From NCBI RefSeq assembly GCF_009757775.1, contig NZ_RHLK01000002.1, positions 245,852 to 309,851 of the forward strand: a stretch of DNA of 64,000 bases. Reading direction: 5' to 3'. A program made the translations under genes and the position numbers. Within the stretch, counting starts at the first letter, position 1; each line of letters begins with the position of its first letter. Shown in pieces: positions 29,805 to 37,747 of the stretch. The notes below the pieces were generated by a model, which saw only the letters and a program-made list of their open reading frames with translations, was not told the DNA's origin and made no database searches. Origin of the DNA: Paenibacillus lutrae. Lineage in GTDB: Bacteria > Bacillota > Bacilli > Paenibacillales > NBRC-103111.

Positions 29805-31002
29805 ACAACACCTGTTTTACTTGGATCACCGCAATCGGCAAGAGATTACCTATTGTGATTTTGTCAAATGCCTGAATGAAATGAGCGAATACCGGACAAC
29901 GATCTATGTGGATCGAACCAATCCCTATCTTTTCTTCTGTGAACTGATGATCGCTCTTCTAAATGGCAGTGATGTGCAGATTATGGATGCGGAGCAGCGC
30001 GAAGCGGCTGCAGAAGGGCCTTTATTCCAGTCAAGAGTACAGCTGCATGAACCTCAGGATATCGTGCTTCTGCTCCGCCAACACGCAAATGCGTCCGTAC
30101 ATATGTTTACATCCGGAACTTCGGGGCAGCCCAAACGAATAACCCATACGATCCGTACGTTACTGCCGCTTAGAAGCAAAAAGAAGCGGGATGTCTGGGC
30201 GTTCGCTTACCATCCGTCTCATTTTGCGGGCATTCAAGTCTTCTTCGAAATCGTGTCTAATTTGGATACGCTTATTTACTTCTTTGACTACAGGGCACTT
30301 CCGCTGGACGAATTGTTAACCGGCAGGGAGATTACCATAATCTCGGCGACTCCAACCTTCTACAGGTCGCTCCTTCCTTATCTGCACGCGACTTACGGCC
30401 AAGTAAGAAGAATCATTTTTGGCGGAGAGAAGTACGAGGAGAGCTTGGCGGATAAACTGAAGATTTTGTTTCCGGCCGCCTTACTCAAAAATATTTATGC
30501 GACCACGGAAACGGGGAAACTGCTGGAGTCCCAAACGGATCTATTCACCATCCCGCCTCAGATGCAGGGCTTACTAAAAATCGAGAACGATGAACTGCTG
30601 ATTCATGAAAGCTTATTAAGAGAAGGCCCTGACTCCAGACTAATTAGACAAGGGTGGTACTATTCCGGAGACTTGATCCAATTTGAGACAGAGGATCAGT
30701 TTAAATTTGTCTCCAGAAAAGGGGACGTTGTTAAGGTCGGCGGATATAAAATAAATCTGCAAATAATAGAAGAGAAAATGAAAACGCTGAACGGTATTGA
30801 TCATATAAGGATCTACTGCAGACCGAATTCAGTCGTAGGTAATATGCTTACAGCCGAAATTGTGACGGATAAATACAGTGAAGTGCAGATTAAACAGCTG
30901 TGCCGCAGCGAATTAGGACTTGAACCGTGGGAAATACCGCGGGTTATTTATTTGGTTAACGATATAGCCCAAACCATCACTGGAAAGAAGTTGAGGAATT
31001 GA
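29788..31002 (+). CDS. AMP-forming acyl:ACP ligase (ANL superfamily, short)
   Basis: 404 residues, shorter than typical ANL enzymes (about 500-600), with the N-terminal region reduced. Core motifs are intact: ATP-binding TSGTSGQPKRI (about 108-118), YATTETGK, YYSGDL, the hinge region FVSRKGDVVKVGGYKI, and a C-terminal catalytic lysine in ITGKKLRN at the very end. It should activate a carboxylic acid as acyl-AMP and transfer it to a thiol, most likely the ACP encoded by the overlapping upstream gene. Substrate unknown. The start ATG lies inside the ACP gene with GAGAGG upstream. Confidence 0.85.
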   Translation: MAAWDEQHLFYLDHRNRQEITYCDFVKCLNEMSEYRTTIYVDRTNPYLFFCELMIALLNGSDVQIMDAEQREAAAEGPLFQSRVQLHEPQDIVLLLRQHANASVHMFTSGTSGQPKRITHTIRTLLPLRSKKKRDVWAFAYHPSHFAGIQVFFEIVSNLDTLIYFFDYRALPLDELLTGREITIISATPTFYRSLLPYLHATYGQVRRIIFGGEKYEESLADKLKILFPAALLKNIYATTETGKLLESQTDLFTIPPQMQGLLKIENDELLIHESLLREGPDSRLIRQGWYYSGDLIQFETEDQFKFVSRKGDVVKVGGYKINLQIIEEKMKTLNGIDHIRIYCRPNSVVGNMLTAEIVTDKYSEVQIKQLCRSELGLEPWEIPRVIYLVNDIAQTITGKKLRN

Positions 31003-31712
31003 GAACATGTGTATTGGTTACTGGAGATTCCGGGGATCTGGGGCAATCGATATCGGAATGCCTGCTGGAGAGCGGCTATTCCGTAGTAGGGTTGAGCCGG
31101 ACCGAGAATAACCATATAGCCTCGCTCAGAGATGCATATCCCGATCGCTACGAGCATCAATTTGCGGATTTATCGGACCCGGAAAGCATCGCTTCGCTTT
31201 TTCATAATCGGAGCTATAAAGTTACAGGTTTAATTAACAATGCTGCGCTCGCTTATGACGATTTGGTCACCAACGCGAGATTGGATGAACTGGATACGAT
31301 GTTTAAGGTGAATATAATCTCTCCTATTCTCTTAACGAAGTATTCCATACGGAATATGATCCTTCATAAGACAGCGGGATCGATCGTGAATATTTCATCC
31401 ATCAGCACGCAAGAAGGCTACAAAGGGTTAAGTATGTACGCCGCCTCCAAAGGGGCGCTGGAGTCTTTCACCAAAGGAGTCGCCAGAGAATGGGGGAGAT
31501 ACGGGATACGCTGCAATTGCGTAAGACCCGGATTTATGGAAACTTCTATGAATAAGAACCTCCCGGAAGCGGATAAGCAGAAAATTTATCGCAGGAACTC
31601 TCTTCAAGGCCCTGTTGAAGTAGGAAGCGTAGCCGAAACCACCTTGTTTTTGCTGTCAGAGAAGTCAAGCTCCATTACGGGAGCCATCATTGATGTTCAT
31701 GCAGGAGCGTAA
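30999..31712 (+). CDS. SDR-family oxidoreductase (FabG-like)
   Basis: 237 residues. The nucleotide-binding motif is TGDSGDLG near the N-terminus, slightly different from the classical TGxxxGxG. NNAA is present. Catalytic residues are S134 (NISSIS), Y147 and K151 (MYAASKGA). The C-terminus SITGAIIDVHAGA is typical of 3-oxoacyl-ACP reductases. Its likely role is reduction of a keto group on an ACP-bound intermediate, or oxidation of an alcohol, in the tailoring cassette. The TTG start overlaps the stop of the ligase (translational coupling). Confidence 0.88.
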   Translation: MRTCVLVTGDSGDLGQSISECLLESGYSVVGLSRTENNHIASLRDAYPDRYEHQFADLSDPESIASLFHNRSYKVTGLINNAALAYDDLVTNARLDELDTMFKVNIISPILLTKYSIRNMILHKTAGSIVNISSISTQEGYKGLSMYAASKGALESFTKGVAREWGRYGIRCNCVRPGFMETSMNKNLPEADKQKIYRRNSLQGPVEVGSVAETTLFLLSEKSSSITGAIIDVHAGA

Positions 31713-32567
31713 ATGAATCCACAATCGGAAACTGTGCACGATGAGACGGAATATGGGGATTATGATTGCGAAATCAATGCCCTTATTTATTGGCTGCGGC
31801 ATGACGGTATCGAATACGACTCCCTGCTGCGGAATAACTGGGATTTCAGATTCGACTCTTTGAATGACACGTTCAAGGGAACCATCCCGTTAGAGGATCA
31901 GCTGAAGCATCTGGAACTTAATAATCAAATGAACTACAGCCTTATTCGACAACCTGGTGAGCTTGCGGATGAAAGCCGTCTTATTGTAGCTCTCGATGCA
32001 TTTTCTCTCCCCTATGCCCAGGAACATTTCAGGATACGAAACCAGATCCATTATACGCCGGTGCATTATATAAACCGTGAGCGGATTGAAATAATCGACC
32101 CGATTTTCAAAAAAAGGCTGTTCATTAACGGGGATGAGTTAACCGGGTATTGGGAGCATTTCAGCGAGCCTATTATCGAAATTCATGGCATAGGCGCTTC
32201 CCGGTTGGAGAAACCGGCCGAAGTATACATTCTTCAACAAGACCTCGATAACTATTATCTGGTTACTGTGGATCAGCTTCAAAAAAGAATAACCTCTTTT
32301 CTGTCAACGAATGAATCGCTTAGAAGTCTCCATGAATTCAAGCGTTATTACTCTTTATTCAATGGAATGCTGGTAGCGAGGGAAGTGTTTCTCCGGAAGT
32401 GGGGACTCATGGATGCTCACGAGGAAGTCGTTCATAAGTGGAAGAAGTTAATGAAAACCTGGATGGGGATTTGTGTGAATCCGGAGCGGAATACGCCGGT
32501 GTTTCAGCGGAATTTAGTTGAACTTGCAGACTATGAAGTTGAATTTTTGAGAAAACTCAGACTCTGA
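31713..32567 (+). CDS. BtrH-like acyltransferase/cysteine-peptidase-fold protein A
   Basis: 284 residues. I read it as a BtrH N-terminal-type domain: an early Cys (C19 in YDCEINALIYWL), a helix followed by NNWDFRFDS, the strand VALDAFSLPY, then H113 (QIHYTPVHY) and D129 (IEIIDPIF), giving a Cys-His-Asp order. A helical C-terminal region follows. BtrH in butirosin biosynthesis transfers an acyl group from an ACP to an amine. By analogy this protein may move the acyl group from a free ACP, or from the PKS, onto an acceptor (inference). ATG follows the SDR stop directly with no gap. It is paralogous to the next gene and to the N-termini of the two minus-strand discoidin proteins. Confidence 0.72.
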   Translation: MNPQSETVHDETEYGDYDCEINALIYWLRHDGIEYDSLLRNNWDFRFDSLNDTFKGTIPLEDQLKHLELNNQMNYSLIRQPGELADESRLIVALDAFSLPYAQEHFRIRNQIHYTPVHYINRERIEIIDPIFKKRLFINGDELTGYWEHFSEPIIEIHGIGASRLEKPAEVYILQQDLDNYYLVTVDQLQKRITSFLSTNESLRSLHEFKRYYSLFNGMLVAREVFLRKWGLMDAHEEVVHKWKKLMKTWMGICVNPERNTPVFQRNLVELADYEVEFLRKLRL

Positions 32568-32593
32568 CTCTTATATAAAAAGGTGTGTTCCCA

Positions 32594-33436
32594 TTGTTTG
32601 ACGTTCCGTACGGGGTGTTTGAATGTTTTACAAACGCTACTACCGCTATTTTAAAAAACAGCAAGATCAATCCGGTCGAGCTTTATAAATTCAACTGGGA
32701 TTTCTTCTACAACAGCCAGTATGACTTTATAAGCGGGAATGTGGATAATTTGGTTTTACTCCAATTTGCCCGCAACCATTACGGGATGGAATTTCAGGAA
32801 CTGGAGTTTGGCGATATTCCGGACCATGAGTATACCATTGTGGCTCTGAACTCGTTCTATGTCCCTTATATGACGGATCTCTACCAAATTGCCGACCAAT
32901 TGCATTATGTAATCGCCAGGAAGCAGAAAGATGAGTTTGAAATTATAGATCCCTTCTATAAGATCCAAGAGAAATTTTCTGGCAAAGATGTACATGAACT
33001 ATGGTCGTTTTATTCAAAGCCAGTCATCCAAATCGATGTGTCTTCAGCCGGAAAACCATCATCTGCAACCGCCGAAGTGGTTCCCTATATCTTAACCTTG
33101 GATTATCCCCATCAATATGAATCGGTGTTTCAGTTGCTTAGCAGCAGCTTAGGCGGCATTGATTTCGGAGCTTCGAAGAACTTCTTGGAGAGCCCGCTGT
33201 TCAAAAGATATTTTTCCAGTATAAGAACCGTTCTGAAAAATCGGGAAACTTTTTTTGAAGTCGAGAAAATAAACAAGGCCAGTATTACCAATGTGCTGAC
33301 GGGCTGGCAAGCTGTCCTTAAGGAACTCATTAAACTCTCTTCGACACGCAGAACAAGCGGGTTAGTGGATTCCTTTGAAAGAGCCATACATCATGAGGTT
33401 CATTTCCTGAACAGCTTCAAAGCTATTCATATGTAA
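32594..33436 (+). CDS. BtrH-like acyltransferase/cysteine-peptidase-fold protein B
   Basis: About 280 residues and homologous in layout to the preceding gene: C11 (GVFECFTNATTAIL), NWDFFYNS, VALNSFYVPY, H104 (QLHYVIAR), D119 (EIIDPFYK), then a helical C-terminal half. TTG at 32594 is preferred because AAAAGGTG lies about 8 nt upstream; GTG at 32585 is the longest frame. A tandem pair could act as a heterodimer or on two different acceptors (inference). A bacteriocin- or peptide-processing role is an alternative, since the fold is shared with C39-type peptidases. Confidence 0.7.
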   Translation: MFDVPYGVFECFTNATTAILKNSKINPVELYKFNWDFFYNSQYDFISGNVDNLVLLQFARNHYGMEFQELEFGDIPDHEYTIVALNSFYVPYMTDLYQIADQLHYVIARKQKDEFEIIDPFYKIQEKFSGKDVHELWSFYSKPVIQIDVSSAGKPSSATAEVVPYILTLDYPHQYESVFQLLSSSLGGIDFGASKNFLESPLFKRYFSSIRTVLKNRETFFEVEKINKASITNVLTGWQAVLKELIKLSSTRRTSGLVDSFERAIHHEVHFLNSFKAIHM

Positions 33437-33458
33437 AGCAAAGGGAGGGGAAACCGCT

Positions 33459-33710
33459 ATGGATGAATCCGCAGTGAAAGAAACAGTAATCAGGTCTTTA
33501 GAAGACGTTCTGGAGAAAAAAATCCCTTCCATAGAAGAATGCAACCTGATTAACGAGGGACTGGATTCTTTCAAGCTTTTGAATCTTCTTGTCCTGCTGG
33601 AAGAAGAATTGAATTTTGAGTTCGAGGACCATGATTTGGCTCCGGAAAATTTTACGACCCTAGCGGCATTTATGAATATGTTATCCAAATACAACGTGGA
33701 TACCAGTTGA
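33459..33710 (+). CDS. Free-standing acyl carrier protein 2
   Basis: 83 residues. The attachment serine is in NEGLDSFKLLNLL; the rest fits a small acidic carrier protein (EEELNFEFEDHDL). Strong ribosome binding site GGGAGGGG. It is the second discrete ACP of the cassette and lies next to the BtrH-like pair rather than the ligase, so it may deliver a different acyl group. Confidence 0.85.
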   Translation: MDESAVKETVIRSLEDVLEKKIPSIEECNLINEGLDSFKLLNLLVLLEEELNFEFEDHDLAPENFTTLAAFMNMLSKYNVDTS

Positions 33711-33734
33711 AATGAAATTTAGGAGGAAATAACC

Positions 33735-34292
33735 GTGTCTAAAGTCGTCTTCTTTATGCTTACTTTGATTTTGCTTACAAGCTGTGCATCCACGGGGGTA
33801 GAAGAGTTTAAATTAAGTAATGTGGCCCCTCAAAATGTAATGGCTATTAACAGTGACTCCTCTGCCGGGCAATCCACAGATCAACAGGATGCAGCCAAAG
33901 CTGCAGAGAACTTAGGAGGGAAAGATTTGGAGAAGAGTATCTTGACTATGGAAATGAAGATGTGGGATGCATTTGCTGACGGAAATGCGGAAAAGTTCCT
34001 GGAAGTCGTTGCAAATGATGCGGTGATGGTTGTCGGCGGGATTACGGAAACGGGAGCGGACTACGCGAAATTCATTCCTGAAATCGATGTGACGAGTTAC
34101 AAGATAGAGAAGTTCTCAACGAAAGTCATTCACCCTAACGTTGTTTTAACGAATTACTTTGTTAAAATAGAAGCGCCGAATACGGATGCGGCGGGAACGT
34201 TCAATGTGTCGTCATTATGGAAAAAAACAGGCATTCACTGGAAGCTGGTTTTTAATCAAGATGCCCGTATTTATGGAGAGATTCCCCAGTAA
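33735..34292 (+). CDS. Small lipoprotein with NTF2/SnoaL-like domain
   Basis: 185 residues. The N-terminal signal ends in a lipobox, LTSC (lipidated C17). After a low-complexity linker, residues about 62-180 look like an NTF2/SnoaL-like cone fold (MKMWDAFADGNAEKFLEVVANDAVMV ... WKLVFNQDARIYG). GTG start with AGGAGG. It is the last gene before the terminator of the cluster. The protein would sit on the outer face of the membrane, so a role in export, self-protection or extracellular product handling is possible, but nothing in the sequence decides this. Confidence 0.8.
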   Translation: MSKVVFFMLTLILLTSCASTGVEEFKLSNVAPQNVMAINSDSSAGQSTDQQDAAKAAENLGGKDLEKSILTMEMKMWDAFADGNAEKFLEVVANDAVMVVGGITETGADYAKFIPEIDVTSYKIEKFSTKVIHPNVVLTNYFVKIEAPNTDAAGTFNVSSLWKKTGIHWKLVFNQDARIYGEIPQ

Positions 34293-34311
34293 ACCTGCCG
34301 ATATGGACAAG

Positions 34312-34345
34312 AAAGGTCAGCCCGAATAGGGCTGACCTTTTTTTT
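34312..34345 (+). terminator. Intrinsic terminator of the NRPS/PKS operon
   Basis: Perfect 12-bp stem (AAAGGTCAGCCC / GGGCTGACCTTT) with a 5-nt loop followed by T8. It ends one base before the stop codon of the convergent minus-strand gene. Confidence 0.95.
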
Positions 34346-34346
34346 G

Positions 34347-36032
34347 TCAGGATAGCATTGCAGCCGAACCTTCTGGAGAAGTATTTGGCTGGGAAGCAGC
34401 AATGCCGTAAACATCAACGCCCCACAATGAATAAGTCCAAGGCGATCCTCTTTTAATTCCTAAGACTCTTACGTATCTCCCGCTTTGATGGACGGATTGA
34501 ATGTCCTCTACCCCGCTTTTGCCACTTGTAGTCGAGTAAACGGACTTCCAATGTTGTCCGTCAGCAGATAAATCAACCTGATATTGCTCGGCGTAAGAAT
34601 ACTCCCAATCCAGAATAATGCGATCAATTGCGTAATGATCCAGTAGATCAATGATGACCCACTCCGTATCACTCCCGGCCTGGCTGCTCCATCTTGTTTT
34701 GGAATTGCCGTCCGTGATGTTCTCTTTGACATAAACCGAGTTTTCTTCCGAGGAAGCGGTTACGGGTTTACCGAATGCAACATTACCTTGCAAGGCTTCA
34801 TATCGGATGGAAATCCGGTCGTTAATCGTAGGGATATAACGGGAAGAGGTTTTTACCTTAATATGGATGTGATAATCTGAACCGGGTATGAGATCTGTTA
34901 ATTCAAAATAATTAAACAATGTGATTCCGATAAGCTTGTCATTCGAATAAATTTCATACTTTTCAAGATAAAATCCTTCACCGGGTTCTTGCCATCTTAA
35001 ATGAATTTTATCCGAACCGATTTTCTCATAGTGAAGGCCCATATCAAGCTCCTCAAGGGCGTTTGTCGATGTGAAGTAATGTTCTTGATTATTGGTTGTT
35101 TTCGAAAGAATGGCGCTTTGTATATCTTGAATCACTTTAACCTCTAATGTATGTAGTGTGGTTACATAATTTAAAATGTTCAGGCTGCGATTGCCTGTCA
35201 ATCTGGCCTTAACCACTGTATTTTTTAATTGTTCCGCCAAAGTGACAATAGCCAGCAGCTGGTCTATGACTTTGCTCGGGAAATGGATCCGGGTTAAGAA
35301 TAGAGACAGATAGTAACGGGAGCCTGCAAGAATAGCGAATATGTTCTCCAGTGTGTCATACGGGACGGGATAATCAGCTTCAGCATGAATCTGCGCAATC
35401 ATGGCAGGGATTTGTTCATAGAGCAGGAAGTTATCCTCGAAGGCGATAAAGCTCTGCTCGAATTTCTTAATGGCCGCCAGTACGGACGCATCATTAAATG
35501 CATAGGTATCATACGACAGATCGACTATGAATCTGAAAGGTTCTTGCAAATGATTGTATGCAGCAGCTATGTCAGATTCAAGGTATTCAACGGCTTCCAG
35601 GACGGGGATATCCGAGATGATAAAGGAGTTCTTATCCTGATGGTAGGAATTAAGGATTAAGGCGTGTATACCGGGAAGATGTCTGAGGTGGGGGATGTAC
35701 TTTTGATAGACATGCATGAATAAGCAGGTGCCTGTCTGTAGCCGCTCTTCTATATAACCCAGGGCGCTCTGAAAGTCCGGGAACATCTTTTTGTCCAGGG
35801 TGATGTTCATGATACTTAAATCATCCAGGCTGTTCGTATCCATGTTCCATCTGTTGAATTGCTGCGTAACAATCTGATCCTTGATTTCTTCCGTAGTTAC
35901 ATAAGCGTTGTAGAATAAATAATCGACCGGTACTCCTTTTTGTAATAAATCGTATAGAAACTGGACTTTCAGGCAGTTGATATGCCGGTGCTTGAAGTAG
36001 GACAAGATATTTTTGTTTAAAATAACGATCAC
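34347..36032 (-). CDS. BtrH-like domain fused to Fn3 and F5/8-C (discoidin) domains, copy 1
   Basis: 561 residues, no signal peptide. The N-terminal ~150 residues follow the BtrH-like layout: C20 (HINCLKVQFLYDLL), LFYNAY, a strand LFMHVYQKYIP, H123 (GIHALIL), D141 (FIISDI). A helical region follows to about 325. Next comes an Fn3-like domain (about 330-415, IHLRWQEPGEGFYLEKYEI) and a discoidin domain (about 420-550: VTASSEENSVYVKENITDG, RWSSQ, WVIIDLLDHYAIDRIIL, YSLWGVDVYG). The family fold suggests acyl transfer or proteolysis plus carbohydrate binding, but no known function fits an intracellular protein of this architecture. The start is unclear: GTG at 36032 has its SD-like GAGG immediately adjacent, and an ATT at 36023-36021 would be better spaced. 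It is a paralogue of the gene at 53748-55457. Confidence 0.8.
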   Translation of the reverse strand: MIVILNKNILSYFKHRHINCLKVQFLYDLLQKGVPVDYLFYNAYVTTEEIKDQIVTQQFNRWNMDTNSLDDLSIMNITLDKKMFPDFQSALGYIEERLQTGTCLFMHVYQKYIPHLRHLPGIHALILNSYHQDKNSFIISDIPVLEAVEYLESDIAAAYNHLQEPFRFIVDLSYDTYAFNDASVLAAIKKFEQSFIAFEDNFLLYEQIPAMIAQIHAEADYPVPYDTLENIFAILAGSRYYLSLFLTRIHFPSKVIDQLLAIVTLAEQLKNTVVKARLTGNRSLNILNYVTTLHTLEVKVIQDIQSAILSKTTNNQEHYFTSTNALEELDMGLHYEKIGSDKIHLRWQEPGEGFYLEKYEIYSNDKLIGITLFNYFELTDLIPGSDYHIHIKVKTSSRYIPTINDRISIRYEALQGNVAFGKPVTASSEENSVYVKENITDGNSKTRWSSQAGSDTEWVIIDLLDHYAIDRIILDWEYSYAEQYQVDLSADGQHWKSVYSTTSGKSGVEDIQSVHQSGRYVRVLGIKRGSPWTYSLWGVDVYGIAASQPNTSPEGSAAMLS

Positions 36033-36071
36033 CTCATCAAATTTTATCCTTACAAAAAAAGTTATACCATC

Positions 36072-36100
36072 ATTATAATAAAGGAGTAAAATATAGTAAA
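36072..36100 (-). promoter_or_regulatory. Promoter for BtrH-discoidin gene copy 1
   Basis: On the minus strand TTTACT (36100-36095), 17 nt, TATAAT (36077-36072), about 40 nt upstream of the coding start. The -10 is perfect and the -35 fits 4 of 6. Confidence 0.6.
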
Positions 36101-36181
36101 TTATTTAGGGCTAAAAAGAAATTTGCGGCTTTATGCAGGAAAGACCGAATAAAGAGAGTGGGACGGATTCCAACAAATGGA

Positions 36182-36218
36182 TTGACAGCTTTGGATAAAT
36201 ACAGGTAATATACAAGTA
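36182..36218 (+). promoter_or_regulatory. Promoter/operator box 1 upstream of sugar transporter operon
   Basis: TTGACA, 18 nt, TAATAT, overlapped by the direct repeat TACAGGTA / TACAAGTA with an 11-nt period. It has the same geometry as box 2, which lies 143 nt downstream. Confidence 0.55.
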
Positions 36219-36324
36219 TAAAAATTATGTTCATCGTTTATTGAAACCGTATCCAGCGCAACGTCCCCTTTAAAAACGATCGTTTTACTGGATGTCATGA
36301 AAGTCCAGGCAAGGGATTTTATTG

Positions 36325-36361
36325 TTGACACTCTAATATATATACAGGTAAGTTACAAGTG
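36325..36361 (+). promoter_or_regulatory. Promoter/operator box 2 upstream of sugar transporter operon
   Basis: TTGACA, then 12 nt, then TACAGGTAAGTTACAAGTG (36343-36361). The TACAGGT/TACAAGT pair again has an 11-nt period, and the distance from TTGACA is identical to box 1. Its -10 (TAAGTT) is weaker. It is probably a binding site of the GntR regulator encoded at 46329 (inference). Confidence 0.5.
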
Positions 36362-36743
36362 TGTTTGCCAGAGGAGGATTTATCAATCATGAGGCACATC
36401 CAGATATCCAGGCCAACATTGCTAGAGGTCGGAGAATCCAGTCGATTGGCCTTACGGGTAGTGGGTGAGGAAGGTAAGAGCCGGGGGCAGCCGAAAGTAC
36501 GGCCGCAAGTCCAGTTGTTCAGGGGGAGGCATCTGTACAAGAAGCTGAATGGTTTGCGCAAGGTGAAAGCGCTTCCTTGCACATCTCCCCCTCCGACGCA
36601 TCTTTGCATGGTTCATACACAATAACAAGGAAGTTCCTGACGTTTTCTGCATCAAAGCGCCGGGTAGCAAGAAGAAAAAATGGGAGTTGTCTCCGGGGTG
36701 TACCGTCTGGTGCAGCCTGCAGGGACAAATGAGGGGTGAGCTT

Positions 36744-37700
36744 TTGAACACGGTAGTGAACAAAATGGGGACCGGCGTGAAGCCGGGAAAATGGAAGCGA
36801 ATTCAGAACAGACTTTGGAAAGACCGCTATATCTATTTGCTTCTTGCGCCAGGTCTTCTGTATTTTCTCGTATACCGCTATATTCCGATGTTGGGTATTG
36901 CCATCGCCTTCAAGGAGTATAGTCCGTTTCTCGGCTTTGCCGACAGTCCATGGGTAGGATTCGATAATTTCGCCCGGATCTTCGAAAGTTCCGAGGTGAT
37001 CCGCGTACTTGGGAATACACTCATTATTTCCCTTCTGCAGATTATCTTTGCCTTTCCGGCGCCGATTCTGCTGGCCATTATGCTTAATGAAGTCTCGCGG
37101 TCGGCAACGAAGCGCATCATTCAATCTGTCGTTTATTTGCCCCACTTCTTATCCTGGGTAGTGGTGGTGGGGATCGTGACGATTTTTTTTCGGAACGATG
37201 GTCTGGTCAATGATTTTCTTGTTCTGATCATGGGTATGGAGCAGGGCGTCCCTTTCCTGACGAATCCGGATTTTTTCCGCATCTTCCTGGTTCTTGAAGT
37301 GATCTGGAAGGAAGCCGGATGGGGAACGATTATATTCCTGGCCGCTTTGGCCGGTGTGAGTCCTTCGTTGTACGAAGCGGCGGTTATGGACGGCGCCAGC
37401 AGACTGCGCCAAATTTGGCACATTACGCTGCCGGCTATCCGCAGCACGATTATCATTCTGCTGATTATCCGTTTGGGCGATGTTCTAGAGGTCGGATTTG
37501 AGCAGGTTTTCTTGCAGCTTAATGCGTTTAACATGGAAATCGGCAATACGCTCGATACCTTCGTGTACTACAAGGGGATCCAACAGTCCGATTACAGTTT
37601 GTCAACGGCAGTCGGTGTCTTTAAAGGAATCGTCGGGCTGGTGCTCGTTATTACAGCCAATAAGCTGGCCAAACGGTTTGGGGAACAAGGGGTTTATTGA
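36744..37700 (+). CDS. ABC sugar transporter permease 1 (LplB type)
   Basis: 318 residues with about six hydrophobic segments, starting with YIYLLLAPGLLYFLVYRYIPMLG, and the permease EAA loop YEAAVMDGASRLRQIWHITLP that contacts the ATPase. This is the family of lipoprotein/polysaccharide-type MalF-like permeases common in Paenibacillus. TTG at 36744 is chosen because GGGGTGAG lies 5 nt upstream; earlier in-frame starts lack a ribosome binding site. First gene of the carbohydrate operon. No ATPase gene is present in the locus, so a shared MsmX-type ATPase is likely. Confidence 0.93.
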   Translation: MNTVVNKMGTGVKPGKWKRIQNRLWKDRYIYLLLAPGLLYFLVYRYIPMLGIAIAFKEYSPFLGFADSPWVGFDNFARIFESSEVIRVLGNTLIISLLQIIFAFPAPILLAIMLNEVSRSATKRIIQSVVYLPHFLSWVVVVGIVTIFFRNDGLVNDFLVLIMGMEQGVPFLTNPDFFRIFLVLEVIWKEAGWGTIIFLAALAGVSPSLYEAAVMDGASRLRQIWHITLPAIRSTIIILLIIRLGDVLEVGFEQVFLQLNAFNMEIGNTLDTFVYYKGIQQSDYSLSTAVGVFKGIVGLVLVITANKLAKRFGEQGVY

Positions 37701-37708
37701 GTGAAGAA

Positions 37709-37729
37709 AGCTTTCCCGACGGGAAAGCT
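37709..37729 (+). other. Intercistronic hairpin between permease genes
   Basis: Perfect 9-bp inverted repeat AGCTTTCCC-GAC-GGGAAAGCT with no T run. It lies between the stop of permease 1 and the preferred ATG of permease 2. It may affect mRNA stability or hide the upstream TTG start at 37697. Confidence 0.6.
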
Positions 37730-37747
37730 GTGAGGAGTGAAAACGGA

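Larger units (their letters stand above)
36101..36743. other. Long divergent intergenic region with two promoter/operator boxes
   Basis: About 640 nt between the divergent BtrH-discoidin gene and the transporter operon. It holds two repeat boxes (36182-36218 and 36325-36361) and an SD-like AGAGGAGG at about 36370. An open frame after that SD (ATG at 36389 to about 36625) encodes a basic, unrecognisable peptide which I do not accept as a gene. Otherwise I see nothing. Confidence 0.5.

Noticed and set aside
36389..36625. Small basic ORF after an AGAGGAGG in the transporter leader
   Set aside because: SD to ATG distance is rather long, the peptide has no recognisable features and is overlapped by equally long frames on the other strand. 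The SD may be chance in a long leader.
36719..36743. Longer start options for permease 1 (36687, ATG 36729)
   Set aside because: The TTG at 36744 has a well-spaced GGGGTGAG; the earlier starts add residues unlike the family N-terminus and lack a ribosome binding site.
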